From Streptomyces cynarae (GTDB lineage: Bacteria; Actinomycetota; Actinomycetes; Streptomycetales; Streptomycetaceae), in the NCBI RefSeq assembly GCF_025642135.1, contig NZ_CP106793.1:6106001-6170000 (forward strand): a stretch of DNA of 64,000 nt. The letters are read 5' to 3'. A program made the position numbers and the translations under genes. Every line of letters starts with the position of its first letter. Within the stretch, counting starts at the first letter, position 1. Below, piece after piece: positions 8,487 through 20,419 of the stretch. Below the pieces are notes generated by a model. The model ran no database searches. It was not told where the DNA came from and was given only the letters and a program-made list of their open reading frames with translations.

Positions 8487-9428
8487 ATGACCGACGACGT
8501 TTGGCTTCCGTTCCGCACCGACGAGATAGAGGGCCTCCCCGAGGGCCTGGACTACCGCTACTGGGACGGCGGGCAGGACCTTCCCGCCGACCCCGCGGAC
8601 TGCGTGTTCTACGCCGTGCCGTACATGAAGCGCCAGGACGTCAAGGTCCGGCCGCTGGAGCAGATGCGGAACCTCCAGGTCATCCAGACACTGACGGCCG
8701 GCGTCGACGACATCACCGCCCACCTTTCGTCCGTCGTGCCGGGCGTGCGCCTGTGCAACGCGCGCGGAGTGCACGAGGCGAGCACGGCCGAGCTCGCGCT
8801 CGCCCTGATCCTCGCCTCGCTGCGCGGCATCCCCGGCTTCGTACGGGCTCAAGCGGAGGAGCGCTGGCAGAGCGGTTTCCATCCCGCGCTCGCCGACAAG
8901 TCCGTTCTCATCGTCGGCTACGGCGCGATCGGTGCCGCCATCGAGGACCGGCTCGCACCCTTTGAAGTCGCGCGGGTGGCGCGCGTCGCGCGCCGCGAGC
9001 GCAACACAGCGCGCGGCCTTGTGCATCCTCTCTCCCGATTGTCGGAACTTCTTCCCGACGCCGATGTCGTCGTCCTGGTCACCCCGCTCACCGAGGAGAC
9101 GAAAGGCCTGGTCGACGCGGAGTTCCTGGCCCGGATGAAGGACGGAGCGCTGCTCGTCAACGTGGCGCGTGGCCCGATCGTCGACACCAAGGCCCTGCTG
9201 GCCGAGCTGGAGTCCCGCCGTATCACCGCCGCCCTGGACGTCACCGACCCCGAACCGCTGCCCGCAGGCCACCCCCTCTGGCATGCGCCGGGCGTGCTCA
9301 TCAGCCCTCATGTCGGCGGCCCCACCTCGGCGTTCTGGCCCCGCGCCAAGCGTCTCCTCAGCTCTCAGCTGAACCGTTTCGCACAGGGAGAACCGCTCGA
9401 GAACGTCGTCCTGACGACCGGCGGCTGA
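8487..9428 (+). CDS. D-isomer-specific 2-hydroxyacid dehydrogenase (NAD-binding)
   Basis: 313 residues. The Rossmann motif VGYGAIGAAIEDRL (~residues 150-163) and the signature NVARGPIVDTKALLAELE are typical of the D-2-hydroxyacid dehydrogenase family. The catalytic Arg/Glu/His set is plausible, with His in ISPHVGGPTSAFW. It should interconvert a 2-keto acid and a D-2-hydroxy acid, or reduce glyoxylate/hydroxypyruvate; the substrate is not deducible. The ATG at 8487 begins MTDDVWLPFR; the upstream open frame lies in the promoter region shared with the aldo/keto reductase. Confidence 0.88.
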   Translation: MTDDVWLPFRTDEIEGLPEGLDYRYWDGGQDLPADPADCVFYAVPYMKRQDVKVRPLEQMRNLQVIQTLTAGVDDITAHLSSVVPGVRLCNARGVHEASTAELALALILASLRGIPGFVRAQAEERWQSGFHPALADKSVLIVGYGAIGAAIEDRLAPFEVARVARVARRERNTARGLVHPLSRLSELLPDADVVVLVTPLTEETKGLVDAEFLARMKDGALLVNVARGPIVDTKALLAELESRRITAALDVTDPEPLPAGHPLWHAPGVLISPHVGGPTSAFWPRAKRLLSSQLNRFAQGEPLENVVLTTGG

Positions 9429-9655
9429 AAAGGCGCGGCGGGCGCGGGCGTCGGGGCGGGGGGACCCCGCGCACGTCGACGCGGCACACGAATCCAGCCA
9501 TCGCCGCCACCCGCGCACGCGCCCGCCAACGGTCGCACCACCGGCGCGCACACCGCTTCCGGCGCACCACCCGTCCGCTTCCGGAACGCTCCGCAGTCCC
9601 CCGAACGCGGTACGTACCCGCATTCCCCCTGGTCGTCACTGAGAGTAGAGGGACT

Positions 9656-12600
9656 ATGTCCCTGAGTGACGAGACTGGTGTATCGTCCCCGACAGGGCTG
9701 CGCCGCGCACCGTTCGGCGCCGGGGACGGAACTTTCAGACATACGAGGGGGGCGACGGGCGATGCACGGCCTATGGACGAACGACCCGACGCGGCGCGGC
9801 CGCGGGCGACGACCCTGGCGGACCGCGACGCGCAGACGCGGTCACAGCGCTTACGGCAGCCGTCGTCACCACGCCGGCCACCGTCACCACCCCGGGGACG
9901 CCGGCCGCAAGAGGCACGCCCACCCGGCACGCCGGGCCCAGCGGGACCCGGCGCCACGGACCGGGAGGGACCGGTGAGGTCCCCGGGGGTACCGCCGGCC
10001 CGCCGTCCGGCACCGGGCGGCCGGGCGCACCCGGCTCCGCAACTCGTCCTGGCCCTGGTGTGCGCGGGATACGCCGTCGGTTCCGCGGTCGACTGGGGCT
10101 CCCGGATCCTCGCGCTGATCATGGGCGACTTCGGGTTGAGCGCGGCCGCCGGCACCGCGTCGGTCTCCTGCCTGCTGTACGCCCGCAGCCGCCGCAGCCG
10201 CTTTCGACCGGCCTGGCTGCTGTTCGCGCTCTCCTCCGCCATGGCCGCGCTGGGCAACGGCGTCTGGGGCTGGTACGAGGTCGTCCTCGACCGCCCCGTC
10301 CCCTCGCCCAGCTGTGCCGACCTGTTCTTCCTCTGCTTCGCCCCACCCGCGATCGTAGGACTGCTCGTGCTCGCCAAAAGGCCCGTCACCAAGGCGGGTT
10401 GGGTATGCCTGGCGCTCGACGCGTGGCTGATCGGCGGCTCGCTGCTGACGCTGTCGTGGAGCCTCGCGCTCGCGCAGGCGGCCAAGTTCGACGGGCCGAG
10501 CGTGGCGCACACCGCGCTGTCGCTCGCGTACCCGCTGCTGGACATCGCCCTGATCAGCATGGTGGTCGCCCTGCACCTCAGGCGCTCGGCGGTGAACCGC
10601 TCCGCGGTCAACACCGCGATCGGGGCACTCGCCCTGACCGTGCTGTGCGACGCCCTGTTCACCTCGCCGCTGCTGCACAGCAGCTACCACTCCGGCCAAC
10701 TGCTGGACGCGGGCTGGTTCTCCGGCTCCCTGCTCCTCGCCTATGCCCCCTGGGTCGGCGCCCGGCCCGGCCGGATGCCGGACGACGAGCACACGCGCGT
10801 GGTGCACGAACACGTCCCCGAGCAGCGGCAGGGCGAGCCCCGGGCCACCGGCCACGAGGAAGGGCACCGGGACCACGACCCGGCTCCCGGGCTCCCGCAG
10901 GGACCGGCCCACGACCGGTACCCGGCCTCACCCCCGCCGGACGCCGACCACGACCGGTACCGGGCCACGCGACCGATCGCCGGATCGCTGGCCGCCCTCA
11001 TGCCCTACCTGGCCGCCGCCGTCTGCACACTGGGGATCCTCTACAACGTCCTCAACGGCCACAGCGTCGACCGCGTGGTGCTCATCACCGCGGGCGCCGT
11101 CGTCCTCGCGCTCGTCGTGCGCCAGGGCATCATGCTGCTCGACAACATCACCCTCACCCAGGAACTGGCGCAGAAGGAGAACCACTTCCGCTCCCTGGTG
11201 CAGGGCTCCAGCGACGTCATCATGATCGCCGCGCCCGACGGCATCCTGAACTACGTCTCCCCGGCCGCCGCCGGCGTCTACGGCCGGCCCGCCGAGGAAC
11301 TCGTCGGAACCGAACTCGCCGCGCTCATCCACCCCGACGACCTGGGGTGTGTGGTGCACGAGGTACGGCGTTTCCTCGCCGCCAGCCACACGGAGGAACC
11401 GACCACCCGCATCGAGTGCCGCTTCCGCTCCGGCGACGGCGGCTGGCTCAACGTGGAGTCCACCGTCAACCGCCACCAGGGCGGCCTGATCTTCAACAGC
11501 CGGGACGTGACCGAGCGGGTGCGCCTGCAGGCCCAGCTGCAGCACAGTGCCGAGCACGACCCGCTCACCGACCTGCCCAACCGCGCCCTGTTCACCAAGC
11601 GCGTCCAGCAGGCCCTCGCCGGCCGCCGCTCCTCCGACCGCGGCACCGCCGTCCTGTTCATCGACCTCGACGGCTTCAAGGCCGTCAACGACACCATCGG
11701 GCACCAGGCCGGCGACGAACTGCTCGTCCAGGCCGCCCGCAGGCTCCAGGAGTCGGTGCGGCAGGGCGACACCGCCGCGCGCCTCGGCGGCGACGAGTTC
11801 GCGGCCCTCATCGTCGGCGACGGCACCCGGGACCGCACCGCCCGCGAGAGGCACATCCTCGAGCTCGCCGACCGGCTGAGGGTCACCCTCTCCCAGCCGT
11901 ACGAGATCGACGGCAACGATGTCCGGGTGGCCGCCTCCATCGGCGTGGCCTTCGCCGAGCCGGGCCTCGGCGCCGGTGAGCTGCTGCGCAACGCCGACCT
12001 CGCCATGTACCGCGCCAAGGCCGCCGGCAAGGGCCGCGTCGAGCTGTACAGGCCCCAGATGCAGCAGGACGTCGTACGCAAGGCCGAGCTGGCCACCCGG
12101 CTGCGGGCCGCGCTCGACGAGGGCGAGTTCACCCTGCTGCACCAGCCCGTCGTCTCGCTCGAGGACGGCCGGATCGCGTCCGTCAGCGCCCGGGCGCGCT
12201 GGCGGTCCTCCCAGGGCGTGCTCTTCACACCCGACGAGTTCCTGCGTGTCCCGGAGGACAGTGACAAGGCCGCCGAGCTGGGCCGCTGGATCCTCGAGGA
12301 GGCCGTACGGCAGGCCGCCGAGCGCGCCGCCGGCGGGCTCGTCGTACCCGTCGCCGTCCGGGTGAGCGCCCGCCGGCTGCTCGACCGCTCCCTGCCGCTC
12401 GGTTCCATCGAGGCCCTGCTCACCCGGCACGGTCTGGCCTCCGGCGCCCTGATGATCGAGTTGTCCGGCATCGACCCGCGCATCTCCCTGGAGGAACTGG
12501 AACGCAGACTCGGCAACCTCCGCCGGATCGGCGTCCGTATCGCCCTGGACGGCCTCGGCAGCGGCTACGCGGCCATCGCGGCGCTGCGCCGGCTCCCCAT

Positions 12601-13033
12601 CGACGTCCTGAAGCTGGACCGCAACCTCGTCGAGGGGGTCGTCGAGTCGGCGCGGCTGCACAAGATCACCGGTGGGCTGCTGCGCATCGCGGGCGACCTG
12701 GGCCTCACCTCCGTCGCCGACGGGGTGGACCTGCCCGAGCAGGTCGTCGCTCTGCGCGCCATGGGCTGCACGCACGGTCAGGGCATGGCATTCTCGGGCC
12801 CACTGGACGAGTACCGGCTGCGCCGGGCGCTCACTTCCGGCCACTACCCGGTGCCGCTCGGCCCGGCGGAGCCGGCCTTCGCGGGCGGAGTGAGAGAGCC
12901 GAAGGAGCGCGTCGGTGTCGAGAGCGCATGGGGGTCCCCCCGCTCCGGCGAAGCCGAGAGCGGGGGAGCGCGGAGGCCCGAGGGGCTGAGCACGGTCGTG
13001 GCCTCGACACCGACCGGGGCACCCCGTAGGTGA
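9656..13033 (+). CDS. membrane PAS-GGDEF-EAL protein with degenerate EAL domain (cyclic di-GMP signalling)
   Basis: 1125 residues, ATG 9656 after GAGGG. Order: disordered Pro/Arg N-terminus (1-125), a membrane sensor of about 8 helices (127-370), a His/Asp/Pro-rich linker, two more helices (~444-495), PAS (~507-622), GGDEF (~631-801) and EAL-like (~810-1060). The diguanylate cyclase signature is intact (R-L-GGDEF, 711-715), and the product-inhibition site RQGD (702-705) lies the standard five residues upstream. The EAL motif is replaced by Ser-Ala-Arg (844-846) before the conserved RW, and the usual DDFGTG reads DGLGSG (965-970), so phosphodiesterase activity is unlikely. It lies directly upstream of ilvB, as a GGDEF/EAL gene does in S. 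coelicolor. Confidence 0.92.
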   Translation: MSLSDETGVSSPTGLRRAPFGAGDGTFRHTRGATGDARPMDERPDAARPRATTLADRDAQTRSQRLRQPSSPRRPPSPPRGRRPQEARPPGTPGPAGPGATDREGPVRSPGVPPARRPAPGGRAHPAPQLVLALVCAGYAVGSAVDWGSRILALIMGDFGLSAAAGTASVSCLLYARSRRSRFRPAWLLFALSSAMAALGNGVWGWYEVVLDRPVPSPSCADLFFLCFAPPAIVGLLVLAKRPVTKAGWVCLALDAWLIGGSLLTLSWSLALAQAAKFDGPSVAHTALSLAYPLLDIALISMVVALHLRRSAVNRSAVNTAIGALALTVLCDALFTSPLLHSSYHSGQLLDAGWFSGSLLLAYAPWVGARPGRMPDDEHTRVVHEHVPEQRQGEPRATGHEEGHRDHDPAPGLPQGPAHDRYPASPPPDADHDRYRATRPIAGSLAALMPYLAAAVCTLGILYNVLNGHSVDRVVLITAGAVVLALVVRQGIMLLDNITLTQELAQKENHFRSLVQGSSDVIMIAAPDGILNYVSPAAAGVYGRPAEELVGTELAALIHPDDLGCVVHEVRRFLAASHTEEPTTRIECRFRSGDGGWLNVESTVNRHQGGLIFNSRDVTERVRLQAQLQHSAEHDPLTDLPNRALFTKRVQQALAGRRSSDRGTAVLFIDLDGFKAVNDTIGHQAGDELLVQAARRLQESVRQGDTAARLGGDEFAALIVGDGTRDRTARERHILELADRLRVTLSQPYEIDGNDVRVAASIGVAFAEPGLGAGELLRNADLAMYRAKAAGKGRVELYRPQMQQDVVRKAELATRLRAALDEGEFTLLHQPVVSLEDGRIASVSARARWRSSQGVLFTPDEFLRVPEDSDKAAELGRWILEEAVRQAAERAAGGLVVPVAVRVSARRLLDRSLPLGSIEALLTRHGLASGALMIELSGIDPRISLEELERRLGNLRRIGVRIALDGLGSGYAAIAALRRLPIDVLKLDRNLVEGVVESARLHKITGGLLRIAGDLGLTSVADGVDLPEQVVALRAMGCTHGQGMAFSGPLDEYRLRRALTSGHYPVPLGPAEPAFAGGVREPKERVGVESAWGSPRSGEAESGGARRPEGLSTVVASTPTGAPRR

Positions 13034-13112
13034 ACGGCTCAAGGGGAGGGCCGCGGGGGTGTACACCAGTGGCGTGCCTGCCGTTTTCGGAGGCGGGACG
13101 GGCCTACGCTCA

Positions 13113-13118
13113 CATAAT
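13113..13118 (+). promoter_or_regulatory. candidate -10 element for the ilvB leader transcript
   Basis: CATAAT lies 58 bases before the leader peptide start and resembles the Streptomyces TANNNT -10. No convincing -35 is visible at the right distance. The TTGACA at 13139 has no matching -10. Confidence 0.3.
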
Positions 13119-13175
13119 GAGACTCCCGTCCCACACACTTGACAGTGATGCCGTGCCGGGGGGAGGGTCTGTGCC

Positions 13176-13217
13176 ATGCGCACCCGAATTCTCGTACTTG
13201 GACAGCGCGTCGGCTGA
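13176..13217 (+). CDS. ilvB leader peptide (13 aa, Ile-Leu-Val-Leu control codons)
   Basis: A 13-codon [16 protein letters not shown], starts at ATG 13176 behind a strong GGAGGG site (13162-13167) and stops at 13217. Four consecutive branched-chain codons (ATT CTC GTA CTT), plus a Val near the end, make it a classic attenuation leader. It lies 152 bases before ilvB and upstream of a T-tailed terminator. Stalling for lack of charged Ile/Leu/Val tRNA would be expected to prevent the terminator forming. BCAA leader peptides before ilvB have been predicted for actinobacteria. Confidence 0.85.
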   Translation: MRTRILVLGQRVG

Positions 13218-13271
13218 GCTGGGACCCACCGGACATGAACCGGAGAACCCAGCGACCACACCCGGCGCGCT

Positions 13272-13305
13272 CCCCTCGCTTGCCTCACGGCACGAGGGGT
13301 TTTTT
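13272..13305 (+). terminator. ilvB attenuator terminator
   Basis: CCCCTCG (13272-13278) pairs with CGAGGGG (13293-13299), with an inner TGCC/GGCA extension. It is followed by six T residues (13300-13305), 64 bases before ilvB. A competing upstream hairpin uses GCTGGG just after the leader stop and CCCAGC at about 13250. A canonical T-run terminator is rare in this GC-rich sequence and here precedes a gene, so it is read as an attenuator. Confidence 0.85.
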
Positions 13306-13368
13306 GTTGCACAGGCACCAGCCGAACAACGCCCAAACCTCGCCAAAACCCTCAGCATCGAGAAGAGA

Positions 13369-15222
13369 ATGCCGATGACCGAGCAGGCCACCGGGGCCCA
13401 TCACCCGCAGCCGCGGCCCCGATCCGGAGGACAGCAGTCCGCGCCCGAGCACGTCACGGGTGCGCAGTCCCTCATCCGCTCTCTCGAGGAGGTCGGCGCC
13501 GACACGGTATTCGGCATTCCGGGTGGTGCCATCCTTCCGGCGTACGACCCGCTGATGGACTCCACGCGGGTGCGCCACGTGCTGGTGCGGCACGAGCAGG
13601 GCGCGGGCCACGCGGCCACCGGCTACGCCCAGGCCACCGGCAAGGTCGGCGTCTGCATGGCGACCTCGGGACCGGGAGCCACCAACCTGGTGACCCCGAT
13701 CGCGGACGCCCACATGGACTCCGTGCCGCTGGTCGCGATCACCGGCCAGGTCGCCTCCAAGGCGATCGGCACCGACGCCTTCCAGGAGGCGGACATCGTC
13801 GGCATCACCATGCCGATCACCAAGCACAACTTCCTGGTCACCAAGGCGGAGGACATCCCGCGGGTGATCGCGCAGGCGTTCCACATCGCCTCGACCGGCC
13901 GCCCCGGCCCGGTCCTGGTCGACATCGCCAAGGACGCCCTCCAGGCGCGGACCACCTTCTCCTGGCCGCCGGTGATGGACCTGCCCGGCTACCGCCCGGT
14001 GACCAAGCCGCACGCCAAGCAGATCCGCGAGGCCGCCAAGCTGATCACCTCCGCCAAGCGGCCCGTCCTGTACGTCGGCGGCGGCGTCCTCAAGGCGCAG
14101 GCCACCGCCGAGCTGAAGGTCCTCGCGGAGCTCACCGGGGCGCCCGTCACCACCACGCTGATGGCGCTCGGCGCGTTCCCCGACAGCCACCCGCAGCACC
14201 TGGGCATGCCCGGCATGCACGGTTCCGTGGCCGCCGTCACCGCCCTGCAGAAGGCCGACCTGATCGTCGCCCTCGGCGCCCGCTTCGACGACCGCGTCAC
14301 CGGCAAGCTGGACAGCTTCGCCCCGTACGCCAAGATCGTCCACGCGGACATCGACCCGGCGGAGATCGGCAAGAACCGCGCCGCCGACGTGCCGATCGTC
14401 GGGGACGCCCGTGAGGTCATCGCCGACCTGATCCAGGCCGTGCAGAAGGAGCACAGCGAGGGCCACCAGGGCGACTACACCGCCTGGTGGAACGACCTGA
14501 ACCGCTGGCGCGAGACCTACCCGCTCGGCTACGACCTGCCCGAGAACGGCACGCTCTCCCCGCAGCAGGTCATCGAGCGCATCGGGCAGCTCGCGCCGCA
14601 GGGCTCGATCTTCGCCGCGGGCGTCGGCCAGCACCAGATGTGGGCCGCGCACTTCATCCAGTACGAGAAGCCCGCGACCTGGCTGAACTCCGGCGGCGCC
14701 GGAACCATGGGCTACGCGGTCCCGGCCGCGATGGGTGCGAAGGCCGGCGCCCCGGACCGAACGGTCTGGGCGATCGACGGCGACGGCTGCTTCCAGATGA
14801 CCAATCAGGAGCTGACCACCTGCGCCCTGAACAACATCCCGATCAAGGTCGCCATCATCAACAACGGCGCCCTCGGGATGGTCCGCCAGTGGCAGACCCT
14901 CTTCTACAACCAGCGGTACTCCAACACGGTGCTGCACTCCGGGCCCGAGGACGTCGATCCGGCGGCCAGGGGAACCCGCGTCCCCGACTTCGTGAAGCTG
15001 TCGGAGGCCATGGGCTGCTACGCGATCCGCTGCGAGTCCCCGGACGACCTGGACAAGGTCATCGAAGAGGCGAACTCCATCAACGACCGCCCCGTCGTCG
15101 TCGACTTCATCGTCCACGAGGACGCGATGGTGTGGCCGATGGTCGCCGCCGGCACCTCCAACGACGAGATCATGGCCGCTCGGGACGTCCGCCCCGACTT
15201 CGGCGACAACGAGGACGACTGA
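13369..15222 (+). CDS. ilvB: acetolactate synthase large (catalytic) subunit
   Basis: 617 residues. A thiamine-diphosphate enzyme that condenses two pyruvates to acetolactate (valine/leucine), or pyruvate with 2-ketobutyrate (isoleucine). The catalytic Glu is in [16 protein letters not shown]; the ThDP/Mg site is [15 protein letters not shown]...NN (nt ~14778-14870); the FAD/quinone-fold stretches [21 protein letters not shown] and [15 protein letters not shown] are present. ATG 13369 follows AGAAGAGA; ATG 13375 is equally possible. The short Gln/Pro/His-rich N-terminal extension is usual for Streptomyces. It heads ilvB-ilvN-ilvC behind the attenuator. Confidence 0.97.
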   Translation: MPMTEQATGAHHPQPRPRSGGQQSAPEHVTGAQSLIRSLEEVGADTVFGIPGGAILPAYDPLMDSTRVRHVLVRHEQGAGHAATGYAQATGKVGVCMATSGPGATNLVTPIADAHMDSVPLVAITGQVASKAIGTDAFQEADIVGITMPITKHNFLVTKAEDIPRVIAQAFHIASTGRPGPVLVDIAKDALQARTTFSWPPVMDLPGYRPVTKPHAKQIREAAKLITSAKRPVLYVGGGVLKAQATAELKVLAELTGAPVTTTLMALGAFPDSHPQHLGMPGMHGSVAAVTALQKADLIVALGARFDDRVTGKLDSFAPYAKIVHADIDPAEIGKNRAADVPIVGDAREVIADLIQAVQKEHSEGHQGDYTAWWNDLNRWRETYPLGYDLPENGTLSPQQVIERIGQLAPQGSIFAAGVGQHQMWAAHFIQYEKPATWLNSGGAGTMGYAVPAAMGAKAGAPDRTVWAIDGDGCFQMTNQELTTCALNNIPIKVAIINNGALGMVRQWQTLFYNQRYSNTVLHSGPEDVDPAARGTRVPDFVKLSEAMGCYAIRCESPDDLDKVIEEANSINDRPVVVDFIVHEDAMVWPMVAAGTSNDEIMAARDVRPDFGDNEDD

Positions 15223-15243
15223 GAGAGAGCTGAGTCGAGAACC

Positions 15244-16888
<1,645 letters not shown>

Positions 16889-16894
16889 CCTCTG

Positions 16895-16930
16895 ATGCGG
16901 CGGTGCCCTTTGCCGGGGGCGCCGCCGCAT
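16895..16930 (+). terminator. terminator after ilvC
   Basis: ATGCGGCGG (16895-16903) pairs with CCGCCGCAT (16922-16930), with an inner TGCCC/GGGGC pairing. A T-rich tail, tattcttgtt, follows. It lies seven bases after the ilvC stop. Confidence 0.85.
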
Positions 16931-17129
16931 TATTCTTGTTGTCCACACCGGCCAGCCACGTCCGGGTGATCCTTCCGCGCAGGCGCAATGCGCCCCTCGC
17001 CGCGCCACTAGACTGCTGCACAACAATCGCGTCAGGCCCACAGCGTCGTGCGTCTTCCACGCGGCAAGCACCCCTCCACCGCCAGCGGCCGTCGGGACGG
17101 CCGTCCGCATTGGACATGTGAGGACTCAC

Positions 17130-18719
17130 GTGAGCTCGAAACCCGTCGTACTCATCGCTGAAGAGCTGTCGCCCGCGACCGTCGACGCCCTCGGACCCGA
17201 CTTCGAGATCCGCCACTGCAACGGCGCCGACCGGGCGGAGCTGCTGCCCGCGATCGCCGACGTCGACGCCATCCTGATCCGCTCCGCGACGAAGGTCGAC
17301 GCCGAGGCCATCGCCGCCGCGAAGAAGCTGAAGGTCGTCGCGCGAGCCGGCGTCGGCCTGGACAACGTGGACGTCTCCGCCGCCACCAAGGCCGGCGTGA
17401 TGGTCGTCAACGCCCCCACCTCCAACATCGTGACCGCGGCCGAACTGGCCTGCGGTCTGATCATTTCCACCGCCCGCAACATCCCGCAGGCCAACGCGGC
17501 GCTGAAGAACGGCGAGTGGAAGCGCAGCAAGTACACCGGCGTCGAGCTCGCCGAGAAGACCCTCGGCGTCGTCGGCCTCGGCCGCATCGGCGCGCTGGTC
17601 GCGCAGCGCATGTCCGCGTTCGGCATGAAGGTCGTCGCCTACGACCCCTACGTCCAGCCTGCCCGGGCCGCGCAGATGGGCGTGAAGGTGCTGACCCTGG
17701 ACGAGCTGCTCGAGGTCTCCGACTTCATCACCGTCCACCTGCCCAAGACCCCCGAGACGCTCGGCCTGATCGGCTCCGAGGCGCTGCACAAGGTCAAGCC
17801 GAGCGTGCGCGTCATCAACGCCGCGCGCGGCGGGATCGTCGACGAGGAGGCGCTGTACTCGGCGCTCAAGGAGGGCCGCGTCGCCGGTGCCGGCCTCGAC
17901 GTGTACGCGAAGGAGCCGTGCACGGACTCCCCGCTGTTCGAGCTCGACCAGGTCGTCTGCACCCCGCACCTCGGCGCCTCCACCGACGAGGCGCAGGAGA
18001 AGGCGGGCATCGCGGTCGCCAAGTCGGTACGCCTGGCGCTCGCCGGCGAGCTGGTGCCGGACGCGGTGAACGTCCAGGGCGGTGTCATCGCCGAGGACGT
18101 CAAGCCGGGTCTGCCGCTCGCCGAGAAGCTCGGCCGCATCTTCACCGCGCTCGCGGGCGAGGTCGCGGTCCGGCTCGACGTCGAGGTGTACGGCGAGATC
18201 ACCCAGCACGACGTCAAGGTGCTCGAACTGTCCGCGCTCAAGGGCGTGTTCGAGGACGTCGTGGACGAGACGGTGTCGTACGTGAACGCCCCGCTGTTCG
18301 CTCAGGAGCGCGGTGTCGAGGTGCGCCTGACCACCAGCTCCGAGGCCACCGACCACCGCAACGTGGTCACCGTCCGCGGCACGCTCGCCGACGGCGAGGA
18401 GGTCTCGGTGTCCGGCACGCTGGCCGGCCCGAAGCACCACCAGAAGATCGTGGCGGTGGGCGACTACGACGTGGACCTGTCGCTCGCCGACCACATGATC
18501 GTGCTTCGCTACACGGACCGTCCCGGCGTGGTCGGCACCGTCGGCCGCATCCTCGGCGAGGCCGGCATCAACATCGCGGGCATGCAGGTGGCCCGCGACA
18601 TCGCCGGCGGCGAGGCCCTCGCGGTCCTCACGGTCGACGACACGGTGCCGCAGAACGTGCTGACGGAGGTCGCGGAGGAGATCGGTGCGACGTCCGCCCG
18701 CTCGGTGAACCTGGTCTGA
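17130..18719 (+). CDS. serA: D-3-phosphoglycerate dehydrogenase
   Basis: 529 residues, the long actinobacterial form. First step of serine synthesis: 3-phosphoglycerate to 3-phosphohydroxypyruvate with NAD+. Rossmann motif VVGLGRIGALVAQRM; substrate/catalytic stretches VVARAGVGLDNVDV, NAARGGIVDEEAL and the His in VCTPHLGASTDEAQ. An intervening allosteric domain (~residues 315-450) and a C-terminal ACT domain, VLRYTDRPGVVGTVGRILGEAGINIAGMQV, allow serine feedback. GTG 17130 follows an AGGA site; the GTG at 17118 in the same frame lacks one. It is monocistronic, with a terminator following. Confidence 0.96.
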   Translation: MSSKPVVLIAEELSPATVDALGPDFEIRHCNGADRAELLPAIADVDAILIRSATKVDAEAIAAAKKLKVVARAGVGLDNVDVSAATKAGVMVVNAPTSNIVTAAELACGLIISTARNIPQANAALKNGEWKRSKYTGVELAEKTLGVVGLGRIGALVAQRMSAFGMKVVAYDPYVQPARAAQMGVKVLTLDELLEVSDFITVHLPKTPETLGLIGSEALHKVKPSVRVINAARGGIVDEEALYSALKEGRVAGAGLDVYAKEPCTDSPLFELDQVVCTPHLGASTDEAQEKAGIAVAKSVRLALAGELVPDAVNVQGGVIAEDVKPGLPLAEKLGRIFTALAGEVAVRLDVEVYGEITQHDVKVLELSALKGVFEDVVDETVSYVNAPLFAQERGVEVRLTTSSEATDHRNVVTVRGTLADGEEVSVSGTLAGPKHHQKIVAVGDYDVDLSLADHMIVLRYTDRPGVVGTVGRILGEAGINIAGMQVARDIAGGEALAVLTVDDTVPQNVLTEVAEEIGATSARSVNLV

Positions 18720-18736
18720 CAGCGCTGAACACGACA

Positions 18737-18774
18737 GCCGGGGCCCGGCCACCTCAGGGTGGCCGGGCCCCGGC
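18737..18774. terminator. bidirectional terminator between serA and the MFS gene
   Basis: A perfect 17-bp stem (18737-18753 with 18758-18774) has a TCAG tetraloop. It sits between the convergent serA and efflux-pump stops and ends serA transcription and probably the opposite strand too. Confidence 0.9.
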
Positions 18775-18789
18775 TCGTTTCCTGATCCG

Positions 18790-20322
18790 TCACTCCTCGG
18801 TGTCGCGTACGTGGATCCGGTGCAGGCTCGTCGCCGCCAGTACCGCCGCCCCCACCAGGACCACCGCCCCGGCGATCGCGGCCCCGTGCATCCCGGCGGT
18901 GAACGCCTCCCGCGCCGCGGCCAGCAGCTCCGCTCCCGCCCGGCCCGGCATCCCGTGGGCCACCGCGAGCGCGCCGCCCAGCGTCTCGTGGGCCGGAGAA
19001 GGGGCCGAGGCCGGGATCTCGTGGCGGTAGACCGCCGTACCGATCGAGCCGAGGACCGCCATCCCGAGGGCGCCACCGAACTCCGCACCCGTCTCCAGCA
19101 GGGAGGACGCGGAGCCCGCCCGCTCGACGGGGGCCGCGCTCATCGCCAGGTCCGTCATCTGGGAGATGGCGATGACGATCCCGGAGGCGAGGACACCGCA
19201 GGCCGCGAGCACCAGCCAGAGGGAGTCGGTACCGGCGAGGACGAGCATTCCGTAGCCGACCGCGGCGATCGTGAACCCGGCCGTGACGACGTAGGCGCGG
19301 TTGACGCCCTTCTGCACCAGCTGGGTGGCGATCGGCGCCGCCATGCCGATCGGCACGGAGGGGAGCAGCGCCCACAGCGCGGCCTCCATCGCGCTCTTGC
19401 CGAGCACCGACTGCAGATACTGCGTGGTGAAGAAGGCCGAGCCCATCATCCCGAAGGCCGAGATCAGATTGAGGACCACGGCGGGCGCGAAGCCCCGGCC
19501 GCGGAACAGGGCGGGGGAGATCATCGGGGAGGCCGTGGTGCGCTGGCGGTACACGAACAGCGCCGCGAACAGCAGGCCCACCGTCACGGCCAGCACGTAC
19601 TGGACGCGCCAGCCCTCGGCCGGGATCTCCTTCAGGCCGTAGACCACCGGGAGGACCGCCGCCATCGACAGCGGCACGCTGAGCAGGTCGAAGCGGCCGG
19701 GCTCGGGGTTCTTCGACTCCGGGAGCAGGAACGGACCGAGGACCAGCAGCAGAACCATCGCCGGCAGGTTGACCAGGAAGACCGAGCCCCACCAGAAGTA
19801 CTGGACGAGGACGCCGCTCATCACCGAGCCGAGTGCGATGCCGGCCGTCATGATGCCCGACCACAGGCCGATCGCCTTCGCGCGCTGACCGGGGTCGGTG
19901 AACATCGTGCGGATCAGCGCCATCGTCGACGGCATGAGGGTCGCGCCGCCGATACCGAGGACGGCGCGGGCCGCGATCAGGGTCTCGGCGCTGTTCGCGT
20001 AGGCCGCCAGCAGTGAGGCGCCCCCGAAGGCGGCGGCCCCGAGCAGCAGCAGCCTGCGGCGGCCGATGCGGTCGCCGAGCGAGCCCATCGTCATCAGCAG
20101 TCCGGCGAGGACGAAGGCGTAGATGTCGAAGATCCACAGCTGCTGGGTGCTGCTCGGCTCCAGGTCCGCGCTGATCGCGGGGATCGCGAAGTAGAGGACC
20201 GAGACGTCCATCGAGACCAGCAGCAGCGGAAGCATCAGGACGCCCAGGGCGGTCCATTCACGGCGGCCGGCGCGGGTTCCGGCGGGCGGCGCGGCCGGGG
20301 TCGTGCTCGTCGGGTTCGTCAT
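18790..20322 (-). CDS. DHA2-family (14-TM) MFS multidrug efflux transporter
   Basis: 510 residues with about 14 hydrophobic helices. The MFS motif A loop is present as GSLGDRIGRRRLLLLGAAAFGGASLLAAYA. Motif C-like glycines appear in LWSGIMTAGIALGSVMSGVLVQYF. The EmrB/QacA subfamily exports drugs or dyes by proton antiport. It is divergent from a TetR regulator at 20420, with a short intergenic region rich in repeats, so it is very likely repressed by that protein and induced by its own substrates. Confidence 0.92.
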   Translation of the reverse strand: MTNPTSTTPAAPPAGTRAGRREWTALGVLMLPLLLVSMDVSVLYFAIPAISADLEPSSTQQLWIFDIYAFVLAGLLMTMGSLGDRIGRRRLLLLGAAAFGGASLLAAYANSAETLIAARAVLGIGGATLMPSTMALIRTMFTDPGQRAKAIGLWSGIMTAGIALGSVMSGVLVQYFWWGSVFLVNLPAMVLLLVLGPFLLPESKNPEPGRFDLLSVPLSMAAVLPVVYGLKEIPAEGWRVQYVLAVTVGLLFAALFVYRQRTTASPMISPALFRGRGFAPAVVLNLISAFGMMGSAFFTTQYLQSVLGKSAMEAALWALLPSVPIGMAAPIATQLVQKGVNRAYVVTAGFTIAAVGYGMLVLAGTDSLWLVLAACGVLASGIVIAISQMTDLAMSAAPVERAGSASSLLETGAEFGGALGMAVLGSIGTAVYRHEIPASAPSPAHETLGGALAVAHGMPGRAGAELLAAAREAFTAGMHGAAIAGAVVLVGAAVLAATSLHRIHVRDTEE

Positions 20323-20347
20323 GCCAGGGACTGTACGGGCGTCTTAA

Positions 20348-20395
20348 ACAGCTGTCTAGTACGCTCGTATAAATCGCTCGTCTAGGACGGCCGTC
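20348..20395. promoter_or_regulatory. probable TetR operator region between MFS and tetR
   Basis: The 97-base intergenic region holds a palindrome ACAGCTGT (20348-20355), two direct copies of GTCTAGNACG (20354-20363 and 20380-20389), a repeated CGCTCGT, and a palindrome GACGGCCGTC (20386-20395). The AT-rich stretch CGTATAAAT lies between. The arrangement suggests overlapping divergent promoters with repressor sites. Confidence 0.6.
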
Positions 20396-20419
20396 TGAAT
20401 CGCGGTAGGGTCGGTGGGC

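Noticed and set aside
13139..13144. TTGACA before ilvB as a -35 element
   Set aside because: No -10-like hexamer 16-19 bases downstream; that position is the GGAGGG ribosome site of the leader peptide.
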